Shown piece after piece: positions 23,442 to 34,115 of a stretch of 64,000 nt of DNA (the stretch's first letter is position 1; each line of letters begins with the position of its first letter). A program made the translations under genes and the position numbers. The notes beneath the pieces were generated by a model. The model was not told the origin of the DNA. It saw only the letters and a list, made by a program, of their open reading frames with translations, and did not search any database. Source of the DNA: Bactrocera neohumeralis (lineage: Eukaryota > Arthropoda > Insecta > Diptera > Tephritidae); contig NC_065923.1 of assembly GCF_024586455.1 (NCBI RefSeq), positions 54,467,237 to 54,531,236 of the forward strand, read 5' to 3'.

Positions 23442-24264
23442 CAGGGTTTGTCCGGAAAGTAATAGGACTGATTTTCTTCCGCCGCGACTGTACTTCGGAG
23501 CGTGCGCGCACCGACTGGATTCGGTAGAGAGCGTTCCTAGCTAACGAACGAGCGGCTGGTCAGTTGTCTTCGAGCACCTGGAGAGTCAGTCAATTTTTGC
23601 GCGACGTGTTTCTGTGAGTGGTGCAAGCCGAAAATGCAGCGTTCGTTTGAGCAAAGGTGCGATTAAATTCTGTGTGAAAGTCGGTAAATCTGCGACAGAG
23701 ACGTTTGATATGATCAATCAGGCTTACCCAGATGTTGATTTAGCAAGAAGTGGTGTGTTTCGGTGGCACCAGGCCTTTTTGGAGGGCCGGGAAGAGGTCG
23801 CTGATGAAGACCGTGATGTGAGACCTGCGACTTCGACAAACACGTGACTCGTGTGCGCAAAGTTTTGAACTCAGACCGTCGACTGAGTATTCGTTTAATT
23901 GACCAGATGTTAAATTTATCAAAATCTGTGGTTCAGTCCTCAAAAGACTCAAACGAAGCGTCAATCGGGTCCGACAAGACATCGCAACCGATTGAAAGTT
24001 GCACTACGACAATGCCCCGGCTGAAAAGACAGATGAAAGGCAATCATTTTGAGACGACAGAGGGGATCCAAGCAGCATGCACCTCGTCTCTCAAGGCAAT
24101 CCCGGAGAATGCCTTCCGTGACGCCTTCAATGCTTGGAAATTGCGCTGGCAGAGCTGCATCGACGCAGAAGGAGCCTATTTTGAAAGTTTTTAGAGAATT
24201 GTAACGATTGGTTCAATAAATTTGTTTAAATCGATTCAGTTCTATTACTTTTCGGACAAATCCT
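23442..24264 (+). mobile_element. Internally deleted mariner, separate subfamily
   Basis: Inverted ends of about 28 bp: left CAGGGTTTGTCCGGAAAGTA, right its complement; TA lies just outside each end. The frame from 23634 reads MQRSFEQRC.. and, after a shift, AIKFCVKVGKSATETFDMIN and VFRWHQAFLEGREEV, the mariner helix-turn-helix region. A middle piece has RVRKVLNSDRRLSIRLIDQM and LHYDNAPA (second catalytic Asp, about 23998-24021). That runs into GNHFETTEGIQAACTSSLKA and ends DAEGAYFESF at 24192. The region with the first Asp and the one with the third Asp (SPDLAP-type box) are both deleted. Nonautonomous. Confidence 0.9.
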
Positions 24265-24474
24265 ATAAACTCAAAAAACGATGACTTCTTTTGATAGGAT
24301 AGAAGAATTTTTGTAGATAGAAAACCTTCTCCAATTTTGTTCATATTTCCACAAAAGCAATTACTATATATTAAAATTTTAATTAATAATGTTTAAATAC
24401 AATTCAGTTATATAGTATTAAGGCCTCTAACAATTTTATAATAAACACTCAGCGAATATTCATCACTCACTCTT

Positions 24475-24801
24475 TTATTTTGATGTTTTAGCGACTTTTT
24501 CTTCGGTAGAATTTATATTTTTAAACTCCAATTCGCGTACAAAAGGCAAGGATAAATCACTGAAAGTTTTCGAGTGAATCACCGATTTCAATATGTAGAT
24601 GATTTGTTTTATCACAACGCAAGTTAATCCTTCGAATCTTATGTCACCAACTGAAGTTTCGTTGGTCAATCTAGAAAAACATAAAGATTTCTCAGCTAGT
24701 ATTACCACTAAAGGCTTGAAAGGTGACGCCGAGTTTCTAGAGGGAGGATGATGAATGTTCTGATTAATACTTAGGCTAAGTTGCTGTCGTATTCCCGACA
24801 T
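24475..24801 (-). CDS. Unrecognised 108-codon open frame
   Basis: ATG at 24801, stop at 24475. The protein begins MSGIRQQLSLSINQNIHHPP and contains KPLVVILAEKSLCFSRLTNE and GDIRFEGLTCVVIKQIIYI. Composition is more balanced than the F/N/K-rich noise frames nearby. I do not recognise a domain, signal peptide or membrane helix. No clear splice sites or promoter were found. It sits between a mariner and a DDE transposon, so it may be another transposon fragment, a host exon, or chance. Confidence 0.3.
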   Translation of the reverse strand: MSGIRQQLSLSINQNIHHPPSRNSASPFKPLVVILAEKSLCFSRLTNETSVGDIRFEGLTCVVIKQIIYILKSVIHSKTFSDLSLPFVRELEFKNINSTEEKVAKTSK

Positions 24802-24819
24802 TAGCTTCTATATTATTTA

Positions 24820-25325
24820 TTGATTTCAGCTTTGCTTGATTGATAGGAAAGCGAAATTGTATTAAATATTCTACTGCAAGAGCCCATCAATCGCCGAACG
24901 TCTATGGCAGTGTGAGCTGTGTGGCATGTGGCTGTGTAAATAGTTCTTCCATTTTTGGCAACAAAAAGTTTGTTAGCATCGAACGATAGCGATCGCCATG
25001 CACCGTAACGTTGCGTCCAACAGCATCTTTGAAAAAATACGGGCCAATGATTCCACCAGCGTACAAACCACACCAAACAGTGCATTTTTCGGGATGCATG
25101 GGCAGTTGGCCACCAAGATCATGCGATTTAACGCCTTTAGACTATTTTTTGTGGGGCTACGTCAAGTCTAAAGTCTACAGAAATAAGCCAGCAACTATTC
25201 CAGCTTTGGAAGACAACATTTCCGAAGAAATTCGGGCTATTCCGGCCGAAATGCTCGAAAAAGTTGCCCAAAATTGGACTTTCCGAATGGACCACCTAAG
25301 ACGCACCGCGGTCAACATTTAAATG
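24820..25325. mobile_element. DDE transposon fragment with an internal inversion
   Basis: Two adjoining pieces of one transposase lie head to head. On the minus strand, 25099 down to about 24870 reads MHPEKCTVWCGLYAGGIIGP, GRNVTVHGDRYRSMLTNFLL, then after a frame change ATCHTAHTAIDVRRL (just after the expected second catalytic Asp). On the plus strand, 25106-25322 reads WPPRSCDLTPLDYFLWGYVK (third catalytic Asp in PLDYF) through LRRTAVNI and stop. In a normal gene the second piece follows the first on one strand. The arrangement is explained by inversion of the middle segment in place. Same family as 17455-17810 and 61220-62590. Confidence 0.8.
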
Positions 25326-26257
25326 AAATTATTTCCATATTTTTACGTTTAATACCGATGAGATTTTGCAAATTTTATACGTTATAAAAAAATTCAAGCT
25401 CTTAAAAAATCACCCGATATTTGATACCAAATGCTGTATACTTAAATATTTCCAATTAATAGAATAAATATATACATATGTATTAAGAGCATAGGTATGT
25501 AAAAGACGGTAGACAATACAAATAAGTACTGCGGAACCTGAATTTTTTATTTTTTATTGAAAAAAAGTGTATGAATTCGTTCCCGTTATTTAAAATGTCA
25601 GCTTGTGCTGCTTTAGTTGGACTTGTTGTTAGAAAGTGTTCAAAGGTTCAAAGCGACAATCATCGACAAAACGATTGAAGTACGCTGAAAATTGGTTTGG
25701 TTTCGTTCATTTTTTGGCTTCATAATATTCGTATAATTCAGTGAATGTGGCATTGCCACATCAAGGGAGTGAAACCTTTACAACAAATTACAATTTGTGA
25801 GTTTTGTTTGTTTAACAATAAAATGTTTCGACATAAAGGAAAGTAATTAAATTGGCCATGTTATTGTTAAGCGTTAATTGGCCTGGCTAATTGTATTAAT
25901 AATATTATTAATTATTCAAAAATTATATGTATGAAATTTAGAAGACGATTGACTTATTCGGTGTTATTTTTTCTACTCAAGAATGAATATTATAAATCTG
26001 CGAATGATGTACTGCAGAATTAAGAAAGTATGGAACAGAGAGACAAAAATATAATTTCTTTTTTAAGTAGTACCTATTGAATAACTGAATATTTATATAT
26101 AAGGACACTTGGCTTGGCATTTCTACGATTGAAATAATATACAGTATTATTGTAGTGTCAAAAATGAACAATGAGTGTGACTTTTAATTTTTAATCTATT
26201 TAAATTTTTTTTTTTAACCCATCATATCTACCGGTAGTCTAATGTTCTATATTAGTT
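25326..26257. other. No gene seen
   Basis: About 0.9 kb of AT-rich sequence before the DINE-1-like element. No credible open frames, terminal repeats or RNA genes. Confidence 0.5.
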
Positions 26258-26911
26258 ATACCCTGAACAGGGTATATTAAGTTTGCCACGAAGTTTGTAA
26301 CACCCAGAAGGAAGCGTCGGAGACCCTATAAAGTATATACATATATAAGTGATCAGTATGTTGAACTGAGTCGATTTAGCCATGCCCGTCTATCCGCCTG
26401 TCCGTCCGTCTGTATATATACGAACTAGTCCCTCAGTTTTTAAGATATCGTTTTGAAATTTCGCAAACGTCATTTTCTCTTCAAGAAGCTGCTCATTTGT
26501 CGAAACTTCCGATATCGGATTACTATAACATATAGCTGCCATACAAACTGAATGATCGGAATCAAATGCTTGTATGGAAAACTTTCGCATTTGACGTGGT
26601 ATCTTCACGAAATTTGACATGGATTTCTGCTTAAGGTAATAATGTAATCTCCGAAGAAATTGTTTAGATCGGCTTATTTAGCATATAGCTGCCATACAAA
26701 CCGAAAGATCGGAATCAAGGGCTTGCATGGAAACTTTTTGACGTGGATTACTGCTTAAGGCGATAATAATGCAATCTCCGAAAAAATTGCTCAGATCGGA
26801 TTACTATAGCACATAGCTTCCATACAAACTGAACACTATAGTTACTAAAAGAAAAGCACCTGTGAAGGGTATATTAGCTTCGGTTCAGCCGAAGTTAACG
26901 TTTTTTCTTGT
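26258..26911 (+). mobile_element. DINE-1/INE-1-type HINE, apparently complete
   Basis: Starts with the palindrome ATACCCTGAACAGGGTAT. It then has GTTTGTAACACCCAGAAGGA, AAGTATATACATATATAAG, a core with GAGTCGATTTAGCCATGCCC, and a GTCTATCCGCCTGTCCGTCC (GTCY) tract, the order known for DINE-1/INE-1 elements of flies. The body holds two to three direct repeats marked by TATAGCTGCCATACAAAC (26531, 26694, degenerate at 26812). The 3' end has the hairpin CTTCGGTTCAGCCGAAG, then TTAACGTTTTTTCTTGT. T flanks both ends and no duplication is seen, as expected for Helentron-type T^T insertion. Noncoding; needs a replicase from elsewhere. Confidence 0.85.
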
Positions 26912-26958
26912 TTTTTTTTTAATAACAATGACTTTTAAAAAATTTATTTCGGAATATA

Positions 26959-27080
26959 GGGTGGAACTTCCTTAACTCGAATCACCACAGTCGACAAAAA
27001 ACTTCGAGTTAGAGAGACATCGAGTTATAGAAGGAAAATTGTATGAAATTTGAGTTATGGAGAACTTCCAAGTTCAACTG
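26959..27080. mobile_element. Short pogo/Tigger-like MITE
   Basis: About 122 bp between TA dinucleotides. The left end GGGTGGAACTTCC..TTAACTCGAA and the complement of the right end (CAGTTGAACTTGGAAGTTCT..CATAACTC) are imperfect inverted repeats of the type seen in pogo/Tigger elements. The middle repeats TTCGAGTTA and CGAGTTATAGA. No coding capacity. Assignment rests on end wording alone. Confidence 0.45.
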
Positions 27081-28892
27081 TATGTACCAAATTGCATGAT
27101 AATCGGTTAAATGGTTTGGCGCGAAAGCGTAACAAACAAACTTACATTCACATTTGTAGGGATGTTCGATATCGCTCTTGTTTTTATAGTTTTGTGTAGA
27201 TATTGCGGCATCAGCACTCCAGTTTTTTAATAATGAAGGAAGTTTCATTTGTACACATCTGGATACATAATATGCTAAACAGTTGTGAGTGAAATTCATC
27301 GATATTTTCTCATATTTTGATAATTTTAATGACATATTTTTATCGATATTCCCATTTCGATGATTGCAATTCAACCCTGACTAAATGGTTAAACATATTC
27401 TTTTAGTAGTTGCCATCCTTAATAATTGTTTAATACTTTAAGTGGCTCTTCGCAAAAATGGCACATAATTGAACATTTTTAAGCCTCATTTCATATTTGA
27501 TTATACCCAATTTTTTGTGTTCATTTTGAGCACGCTATGTTTGTATGTAGTACATGTCTATATGTGGGCATGTGCATTCCGAAAGTTATGGATGCAGAAC
27601 GTGGCAAGCTGTTTCAAGCGCCACTTGTGATATTTGAACGCTGATGTCACTGGAAGCGGCGCGTGCAGCCGTCATATCCGCCTGAATGGTATCAGTTAAG
27701 TGGCAGTGGTTGGAAAGCAGCGCCTCAGCATTAAGCCGTTTCGAAATAATTTTGAATACCCGCAGAATGACGCACAATTACAGCCGTAAAGTCGTAATGC
27801 GAAAGCAAAAAATAATAAAAAAACGAAACAAAAACACATTGCGGAGCACTTGAGAATCCACGTTTAACATTTCAATTTTGCTCTGAATAGCATTCCATAA
27901 TTATACAGTTCTGATTTGAGTGCCTACCTTTTTCTGCAATATTGTATTCAATTTTTAATATATTTGTATTTAAATCAAGAGCGGTCCCATTTTGCACATT
28001 TAAGCTGCACTTGAGGGTTTGGTGAACTGGAAAAACATTTTATAACAGTACTTATGCGTACATCCATACCTATGGAAATCATAAGTAAGTATGTGTTAAA
28101 ATATGCATATGCATACATATGTACATTTTACATAGGTAGGCAGTTGTAATGATTCCATTTAATTATAGCTTGTCTCGAAAGCAATCTTCAGCTGCCAAAC
28201 TGCACTTATGTGCTTATACGTATGTGTATGTGTACCATATGGGAGTTAGAGTTCGGGTGTGTATGTATAAAATTTCTTTTCTAACATTCGGTGCTGTCGA
28301 AATTTCGCAATAAATCATAAAAACATATTTCTTTCAAATCGAACTACTCAACCATAAAAAATTAATTATGACTTACAAGTTCTTATTATTTTTTGGTCCA
28401 TCGTCATAGAATCTCAACAATACACGCGTTTAACTGCTTTTGATTTATAAGAAGAGCCAAACGGTAGTAAATATGAATTATTGCTTTGTGAATTTTTGAG
28501 GTGAGGGAGCGTGAAAATTTCCGCCAGACAAAGATAAGACAATGTACATACCCCATAAGGACAAGGGAATAAGAGGTTGAATAGCGGTAATGTTTGCCAA
28601 CAAAACGTAAATTATGAAAATTATTATTGTACGTTTCACAATGGAGAAAAGTGAGGATAAAAAAGTCAACAAAAAGCCGGTCTAAAAAAGTGACATCTTT
28701 ATTTGTTTCCATACCACTTCTTCATACGAAAGTCTTTAGCTAAGTACGAAGTGAAATTGAACTCGGAAGTGATTTATGATTTACTGTAACGCAGTTGCAC
28801 AAAAATATGTACATACATATGTATATAGTATGTCACTAAGTGTTTGAATATATACATATATCTACATATATAATACATAAATATTGTATATA
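27081..28892. other. No gene seen
   Basis: About 1.8 kb. Minus frames at 27009-27374 and 28404-28712 have AT-noise composition; the former overlaps the MITE. Microsatellite-like TATG/TACA tracts lie at about 28100-28130 and 28805-28890. No element termini. Confidence 0.5.
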
Positions 28893-29388
28893 GGTGGTCG
28901 AAAAGTTTTTTCGTATTTTGTGAATAGATGTCTTTGCAGACGTAATCTCCAGTGCTAGCAATCACATTATGTCATACCTATAGTGTTGGAAAGGTGAGAT
29001 TTTAAGCTTCATTTAACAAAAAAATAAATTCGGGGAAGTTGGAAAAAAAGTTACAGCTGTTCAAAAATAAGTGAAAATAATGAAGAAATTCGCTATATTT
29101 TGAAATTTTTGTATAAAAAGGGGAAAATGCCACTCAAGCCACCTATGAAATGTGTGAAGTCTGCGGAGACGATGCTGTATCAGTTCGTGTAGCACCACAA
29201 TGATTCGCTCGCTTCCGTTCTAGAAATTTCGAAATTTCGATTTACACTGATGAAAGTTTTACACTGATTGAATAATGTCTCTAGCGGAAAAATGGTAAAA
29301 AGTTTTCGACCAAAATAGTACATATTTGTTTATTTATTTAATAAAAAATAGTTGAATTTTGATTAGAAATACGAAAATACTTTTCTGT
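28893..29388 (+). mobile_element. Mariner-derived MITE, copy 1
   Basis: The left end GGTCGAAAAGTTTTTTCGTA is a partial inverted repeat of the right end around 29365-29388. Inside is the start of a mariner transposase (EIRYILKFLYKKGENATQATYEMCEVCGDDAVSVRV.., stop, FARFRSRNFEI). This jumps to a short 3' segment containing TTTTACACTGATTGAATAAT and an EKW-like C-terminal piece. The whole catalytic core is missing. The sister copy at 38285-38677 shares most of the sequence and the TTTTACACTGATTGAATAAT joining region. Confidence 0.8.
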
Positions 29389-29589
29389 GCATTTTGCACG
29401 ATTTCATGAATGAGGTTGCTTTAATGAAAATTGTTTATAGACAAATATTGCATTTATGCAAACAATTTCCAACAAAGTTCAAATCGTTACCCACAAATTT
29501 TGATTGGTAGATAGTAGATTTTCCAATTAAGCTGTAAACAATTAGTAATTGCATCAGAAAGGAAGATTTCATTTTCAAATTGGTAAAAG

Positions 29590-29860
29590 TTAAAATTATA
29601 ATTGTTCGTTTCAGGCAGGCATTGACTAAATTCAAGATACAGATGAGATTGTACCTACTGATGGCGAAAAGTATGAATGTTGCAAACTTGATGACGAATA
29701 CATTCAATGTGATAATAAATTGGTCTGCTTTGGAACTACTTATGTCCGAAGAGGATATTGTTGCGGACGTATTGTATTGGCAGTCAATGAAAATACAACT
29801 GAAAATGAGGAAATGTTCGCGCAATCTGATATTTGTTTGGTTCAACAAAAGAGTTTTTTT
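29590..29860 (+). mobile_element. Probable pogo/Tigger/jerky-type transposase C-terminal relic
   Basis: Across frames it reads (N)CFRQA.., DEIVPTDGEKY, KLDDEYIQCDNKLVC, then LMSEEDIVADVL and VNENTTENEE. That order resembles the acidic C-terminal tail after the DDE domain in pogo/jerky-type proteins. At least two frame changes are needed. No DDE motif is present, so the call rests on this tail resemblance only. A Tc1-like fragment lies directly downstream. Confidence 0.4.
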
Positions 29861-29899
29861 TGCTTAGCTTAGATTCCCTGCGTAACTATTTTTTCAAAA

Positions 29900-30115
29900 C
29901 AATTTAGATGCCAGAAGAAAATAGCATAAGAAAACTTATGGGAAATTGTCTGGAAGCAGATTAACAGGGAACATGTCCACGGTAATAAAAACAAGCTATT
30001 TGATGCTTTGAAACGTGCCTGGAATGGAATAAATGACACACATATTAGTAATTTCATTTAATTTTGCTGAAATCATTAAAAATAATGGCTACCCAATAAT
30101 ATTACTTTCATAATC
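29900..30115 (+). mobile_element. Tc1-like transposase C-terminal relic
   Basis: One frame reads ENLWEIVWKQINREHVHGNK then LFDALKRAWNGINDTHISNF. After a shift it reads AEIIKNNGYPI. This matches the end of a Tc1-type DD34E transposase: catalytic Glu in ENLW, then the helix and the terminal IKNNGY motif. The Asp-containing region upstream is absent. Pseudogene. Confidence 0.6.
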
Positions 30116-30774
30116 AGCTAAAGCCCAATGAGTTATTTCGCACGATTTTTTTTACTATAAGAGAAGGGAATTATAATTTATAAATTTTACAGAAAAGTTG
30201 AAAGATAAAATTGAATTGTTTCTTAATATATAAGATGCGATCTTTCATTTGCAAAAAAAATCTTCTAATGCATGTTTGTAAAGTTATGATTTCATTTACA
30301 TTTTTAAACAATTTTAATCATTTATTTTGCACATCTACCTACATACTTATATAGAATGGTGAAAAATTTGTTGAGCCGCTGGAGAAATATCCCAAAGCTG
30401 TACGAGGCAAGCTTTAATTGATGATAGGGAGTTCAAATGGATCTGACTGACTGTCTTCTTCTTAGGTGCAGCACATTAATTTTTCCCAAACATTTTAGTA
30501 TCGTAATATAATTTAAAACAAATGTTCATTGGCTTACTTAGGAAGGGAACAAAATTGTTTACATTTTATATTTATATTATATTTTCTTGTTTAAAAATCC
30601 TGAAAATAACTTTTAAAGTTTACCTGAATCGGTGTTTCAACAGCATAACATAGTTAGTTTAATGTAGTTAAGTTATTAAGAGAGACCGGGCGTCAGTCTT
30701 TATAAGCATACAAGCGGCTCGCTTTATTATATTATATAATTATATAGAAAGTTATACTACTCGTCTAACAAAGT
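30116..30774. other. No gene seen
   Basis: About 0.66 kb of AT-rich sequence before an RTE-like copy. No recognisable coding or repeat structure. Confidence 0.5.
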
Positions 30775-31235
30775 TGTGAGCTGGGTTGGGAGCCGATCAC
30801 GTAGAAACTACTCCCAATGGAAATGAAAGAAACAAGAGTCTCGGATGAAAGACCCACAGCAAATGAATCCTCCGTTGTCGAGTCTAGCCACAATCCGCAT
30901 CAGATCAAAAATTTTTAACATAAAACTGATTTGCGCCCACGCCCTGACAAATGCGAAGAACGATATGACCAAAGATGCCTTTTATGAGCGGCGGGAGCGC
31001 CCTTGTGAAGGAATGCTCCCGCCACGATGTAAAAATTGTGCTTTAGTACAACAGTTGGAAAATTCTGTCTCCACGGCGGTACCTCTCCAAATGAGTTGAG
31101 GCTGGTCGACGAGAAACTTCTATCGAAACTGACAGCTAAACGGTTTCCTACTCGACTTGCACTCCTGTTCTCTGACGGCACTCATCAGCAGTTATGTATA
31201 AGAGAACAGTGGAGAGAAAGCGGGCAGGTCCTGAG
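30775..31235 (+). mobile_element. RTE-like LINE fragment, endonuclease region with internal deletion
   Basis: Begins GTTGTGAGCTGGGTTGGGAG..GATCACGTAGAAACTACTCC, the leader also seen near 7850. The endonuclease part reads HALTNAKNDMTKDAFYERRE, and after a shift STTVGKFCLHGGTSPNELRL. That continues directly into DEKLLSKLTAKRFPTRLALL and REQWRE, the linker that lies several hundred bases further on in a full element. So a deletion joins the GLRLID-type block to the linker. No RT domain and no GAA tail. Confidence 0.8.
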
Positions 31236-32159
31236 ATATGGGATTTTACTTAAGCCTATGGATCGGACTCATTTTGATGCCAGCTGTTATGAAGCCTACC
31301 TTAATACCTTTTCGGGTGTAAAATTTATTCTCTCTGATACATTTAAATATTGATTCATAGCTCTTTAACTAGTTTTTAATAAAAATGTTATTTATTTTGT
31401 GGATTGTTGCGAAGGAATATATTTAAATATCTTAACTCAAATGATATATATGTATATATATATATATATATATACATATGTATGTTTATATAATATAATT
31501 TTAAACAAAAAAACGGCCAGGAATTAATTATATCGGGGATAAGGTGCTTGGATCACTGTCTAGACCGATTTCATTCATAGTCACCGCTAAAACAACATTA
31601 TGCTTATGATATCATTAAAATACTCGTATTACATATCTATATTGTCCAACATAAAAGGCTTAAAGAGAACAGGAAAGTCGGAAATCATTATAACAAGAAA
31701 ACCGGGCCCAGGGTTGAAAAACTATTTTCCCATTTACTAATTCAAAGTTTTTGAAGAATAGGCAAAAAGAAGTAGTGTTTTATGCTCTCATCACATCTGA
31801 ATTAACAATACGGGACAAATTAGCTTTGTACCATTTTGAAAATCACTTCACACGTAAACTTTCAGTCGAAAATAATATTTCTTTTGATTCTACCGGAGTA
31901 CATGAATATAGGTAAATACTCGACAGTTAATAAGAAGATAGAAATATCTGGCTCAAACATTTATTAATCAATCTAATTAATAAAACGCGGTTATTTTCAA
32001 CTTTGTTTGCTACTGTGATTAAGTTTTTGAATGTACAGTTTAAAAACCTCCAATTTTCAAGTATTTGGAACTTTTCGAGTTTTGGCAGAATGCATCGATA
32101 ATATTCTGGTGTATGTAATCCCCCTTTAACGAGCATGATGGATGAAAATTTTTGATTCT
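31236..32159. other. No clear gene; AT-rich with TA microsatellite
   Basis: Contains a TA-rich microsatellite at about 31443-31490 and otherwise AT-rich unique-looking sequence. A 91-codon minus frame (31927-32202) lies directly downstream of the hAT relic on the same strand and could be its diverged continuation, but no hAT motif is visible in it. Confidence 0.45.
31443..31490. repeat. TA-rich microsatellite
   Basis: Nearly uninterrupted TA dinucleotide run with a TG interruption and a CATATGTATGT flank. Confidence 0.85.
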
Positions 32160-32880
32160 TAACACTTGAAAAAGCGACAAGTAAAATACCAAATATTTTC
32201 AAAGCAATGCAAATGTTTGAGAAAAGTTTTCCTACTTTTGGATAAATGGCATTCGGGATTCAAAATTTACATCGTAAACGTGTCTGAGGTGAATAAATCC
32301 ATTGGAAAACATATCAGATACATCAACGGAATACATTTTCATGGAACTGCAAAGAAATGAGAAGGATTGCTTTCTACTTGTCGCGCAGAAATTGCAAATC
32401 CACAAAAAGGCGTCGATGTTGACATTAATCTCTTGAAGAACCCGGTTTCTTTCATTTATTGACTGAAGGGTTTTAAACCATTTGTTCATATAGTATTCCA
32501 AAATTCCATCGAAGTCTCGACGCGTTTCTGCTCTAAGGTTGAGTATTTTAGTGTTTATCAATCCGGCAAGATTTTTCGCAAAACCCAGTGAATTGAATTG
32601 GATATTTTCGATTTCAGAATTTCCCAACGTTGTCTGTACCTACTGAAAATATTGAAAACATTTTGAACGACATCGAGGACAACATTCAGCCGAGTCGACT
32701 CCAACGAAATTCAGCGAGCGGGCATCACAGGATGAAAGAACTGCATACTGATTTTCACTTGGATGTGATTTTGCGCTCCTTCATATTAACCGCCCATATT
32801 ACTAGCATTGTCGTAGCCCTATTCGCGGTGATCTTCCATGATTTGCAGGGTTTTTCGTGACATCGAAATAATGTTCCTTT
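32160..32880 (-). mobile_element. hAT transposase relic (ZMYM1/DUF4371-like)
   Basis: Minus strand: RGYDNASNMGG (about 32820-32790), the conserved hAT box with the second catalytic Asp, then after breaks QRWEILKSKI (about 32650). The frame 32232-32627 follows, reading LNLRAETRRDFDGILEYYMN, KWFKTLQSINERNRVLQEIN and DVNFESRMPFIQK. These are the linker helices of the ZMYM1-like hAT group. Several stops and frame changes occur. No terminal inverted repeats or 8-bp duplication were found, and the N-terminal zinc finger and C-terminal dimerisation domain are not seen. A second hAT derivative, at 55894-56850, retains the part missing here. Confidence 0.7.
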
Positions 32881-33639
32881 ATCGATAATCACAACGGTTA
32901 ATGTTCGAATTAATCACATATTAAAAGCAATCTAATTTTTAACTATTCGCTTAATTAATATTTTTTGGCATAAAATCAATCGGATGTTTGAAAATGTTTA
33001 CAAGTATATTAGGTAACGGAAAAGTATTGACCCGATTTTACGCATTTTTGATATCAGTGTACATTACTATTTGGAAAATATTCTTACCAAATTCAATAAT
33101 TCACAGATTGTCTGATATTTTCACTAAAAGGTCAGTCGCAGGCACTGTGGTACTCATATTCGGTATTTTGGGGCTTCAAAAGTTAAGATCCGATTACAAC
33201 CAATTTTACACTTCAGATAGCACATCTTTAAGACACCAGTTGCTAAATATATCCTTTGGTTTAGCACCAATATGTTTACGATAAAGTGGAAGAATCCTAT
33301 GACGACGTGGTTCTTGTCCGATCTCGCCAATTTTCACTCCATGTTATAGAATTTCAGGATGGTGTTAAGTACCAAATTCGGTTCTAATTAGACGAGCAGG
33401 TCCATCTCAGGACTTGGATTTACCTACAATTTTGATATCGGCTGCTATTAAAGCCTTTCATACAATCTTTAATTTATTTCATGTTTCTGACACCTATTTT
33501 TATACTCTCGCAACAAAGTTGCTAAGGAGAAGTATTATAGTTTTGTTCACATAACGGTTGTTTGTAAGTCCTAAAACTAAAAGAGTCAGATATAGGGTTA
33601 TATATACCAAAGTGATCAGGGTGACGAGTAGAGTCGAAA

Positions 33640-33705
33640 TCCATATGTCTGTCTGTCCGGATGTCCGTCTGTCCGTCCGTCTGTCCGTCCGTCCGTCCGT
33701 GCAAG
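33640..33705 (+). repeat. (GTCY)n tract of a HINE
   Basis: Tandem GTCT/GTCC units following the GATCAGGGTGACGAG core. A TA tract, a conserved core and a GTCY tract together are the arrangement described for dipteran mini-me/DINE-1 elements. Confidence 0.85.
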
Positions 33706-34115
33706 CTGTAACTTACGTAAAAATTGAGGTATCGTGATGAAACTTGGTACACGTATTTATTGGCTCCATAAGAAGGTTAAGTTCGAAGATGGGCAAAATC
33801 GGCCTACTGCCACGCCCACAAAATGGCGAAAACCGAAAACCTGTAAAGTGCCATAACTAAGGCATAAATAAAGATATTAAAGTGAGATTTAGCACAAAGG
33901 ATCGTATTAGGATGGGGCATATGTGGACGTAATTTTTTTGGAAAAGTGGGCGTGGCCCCGCCCCTACTAAGTTTCTTGTACATATCTCGGAAACTACTAT
34001 AGCTATGTCAACCAAACTTTACAGATTCGTTTTCTTCAGGCATTTGCATATACAGTTCAATAATGGAAGAAATCGGATAATAACCACGCCCACCTCCCAT
34101 ACAAAGGTTATGTTA

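Noticed and set aside
24265..24290. tRNA or other small RNA gene candidates across the window
   Set aside because: No stretch combined A-box and B-box wording with a plausible cloverleaf by eye; a covariance-model scan would be needed to exclude decayed copies.
27009..27374. 121-codon minus-strand frame
   Set aside because: Overlaps the pogo-like MITE and has AT-noise composition.
29435..29848. 139-codon minus-strand frame
   Set aside because: Antisense to the pogo-like and Tc1-like remnants on the plus strand; a shadow frame.
30915..31181. Minus-strand frame as a separate gene
   Set aside because: It is the antisense of the endonuclease region of an RTE-like fragment.
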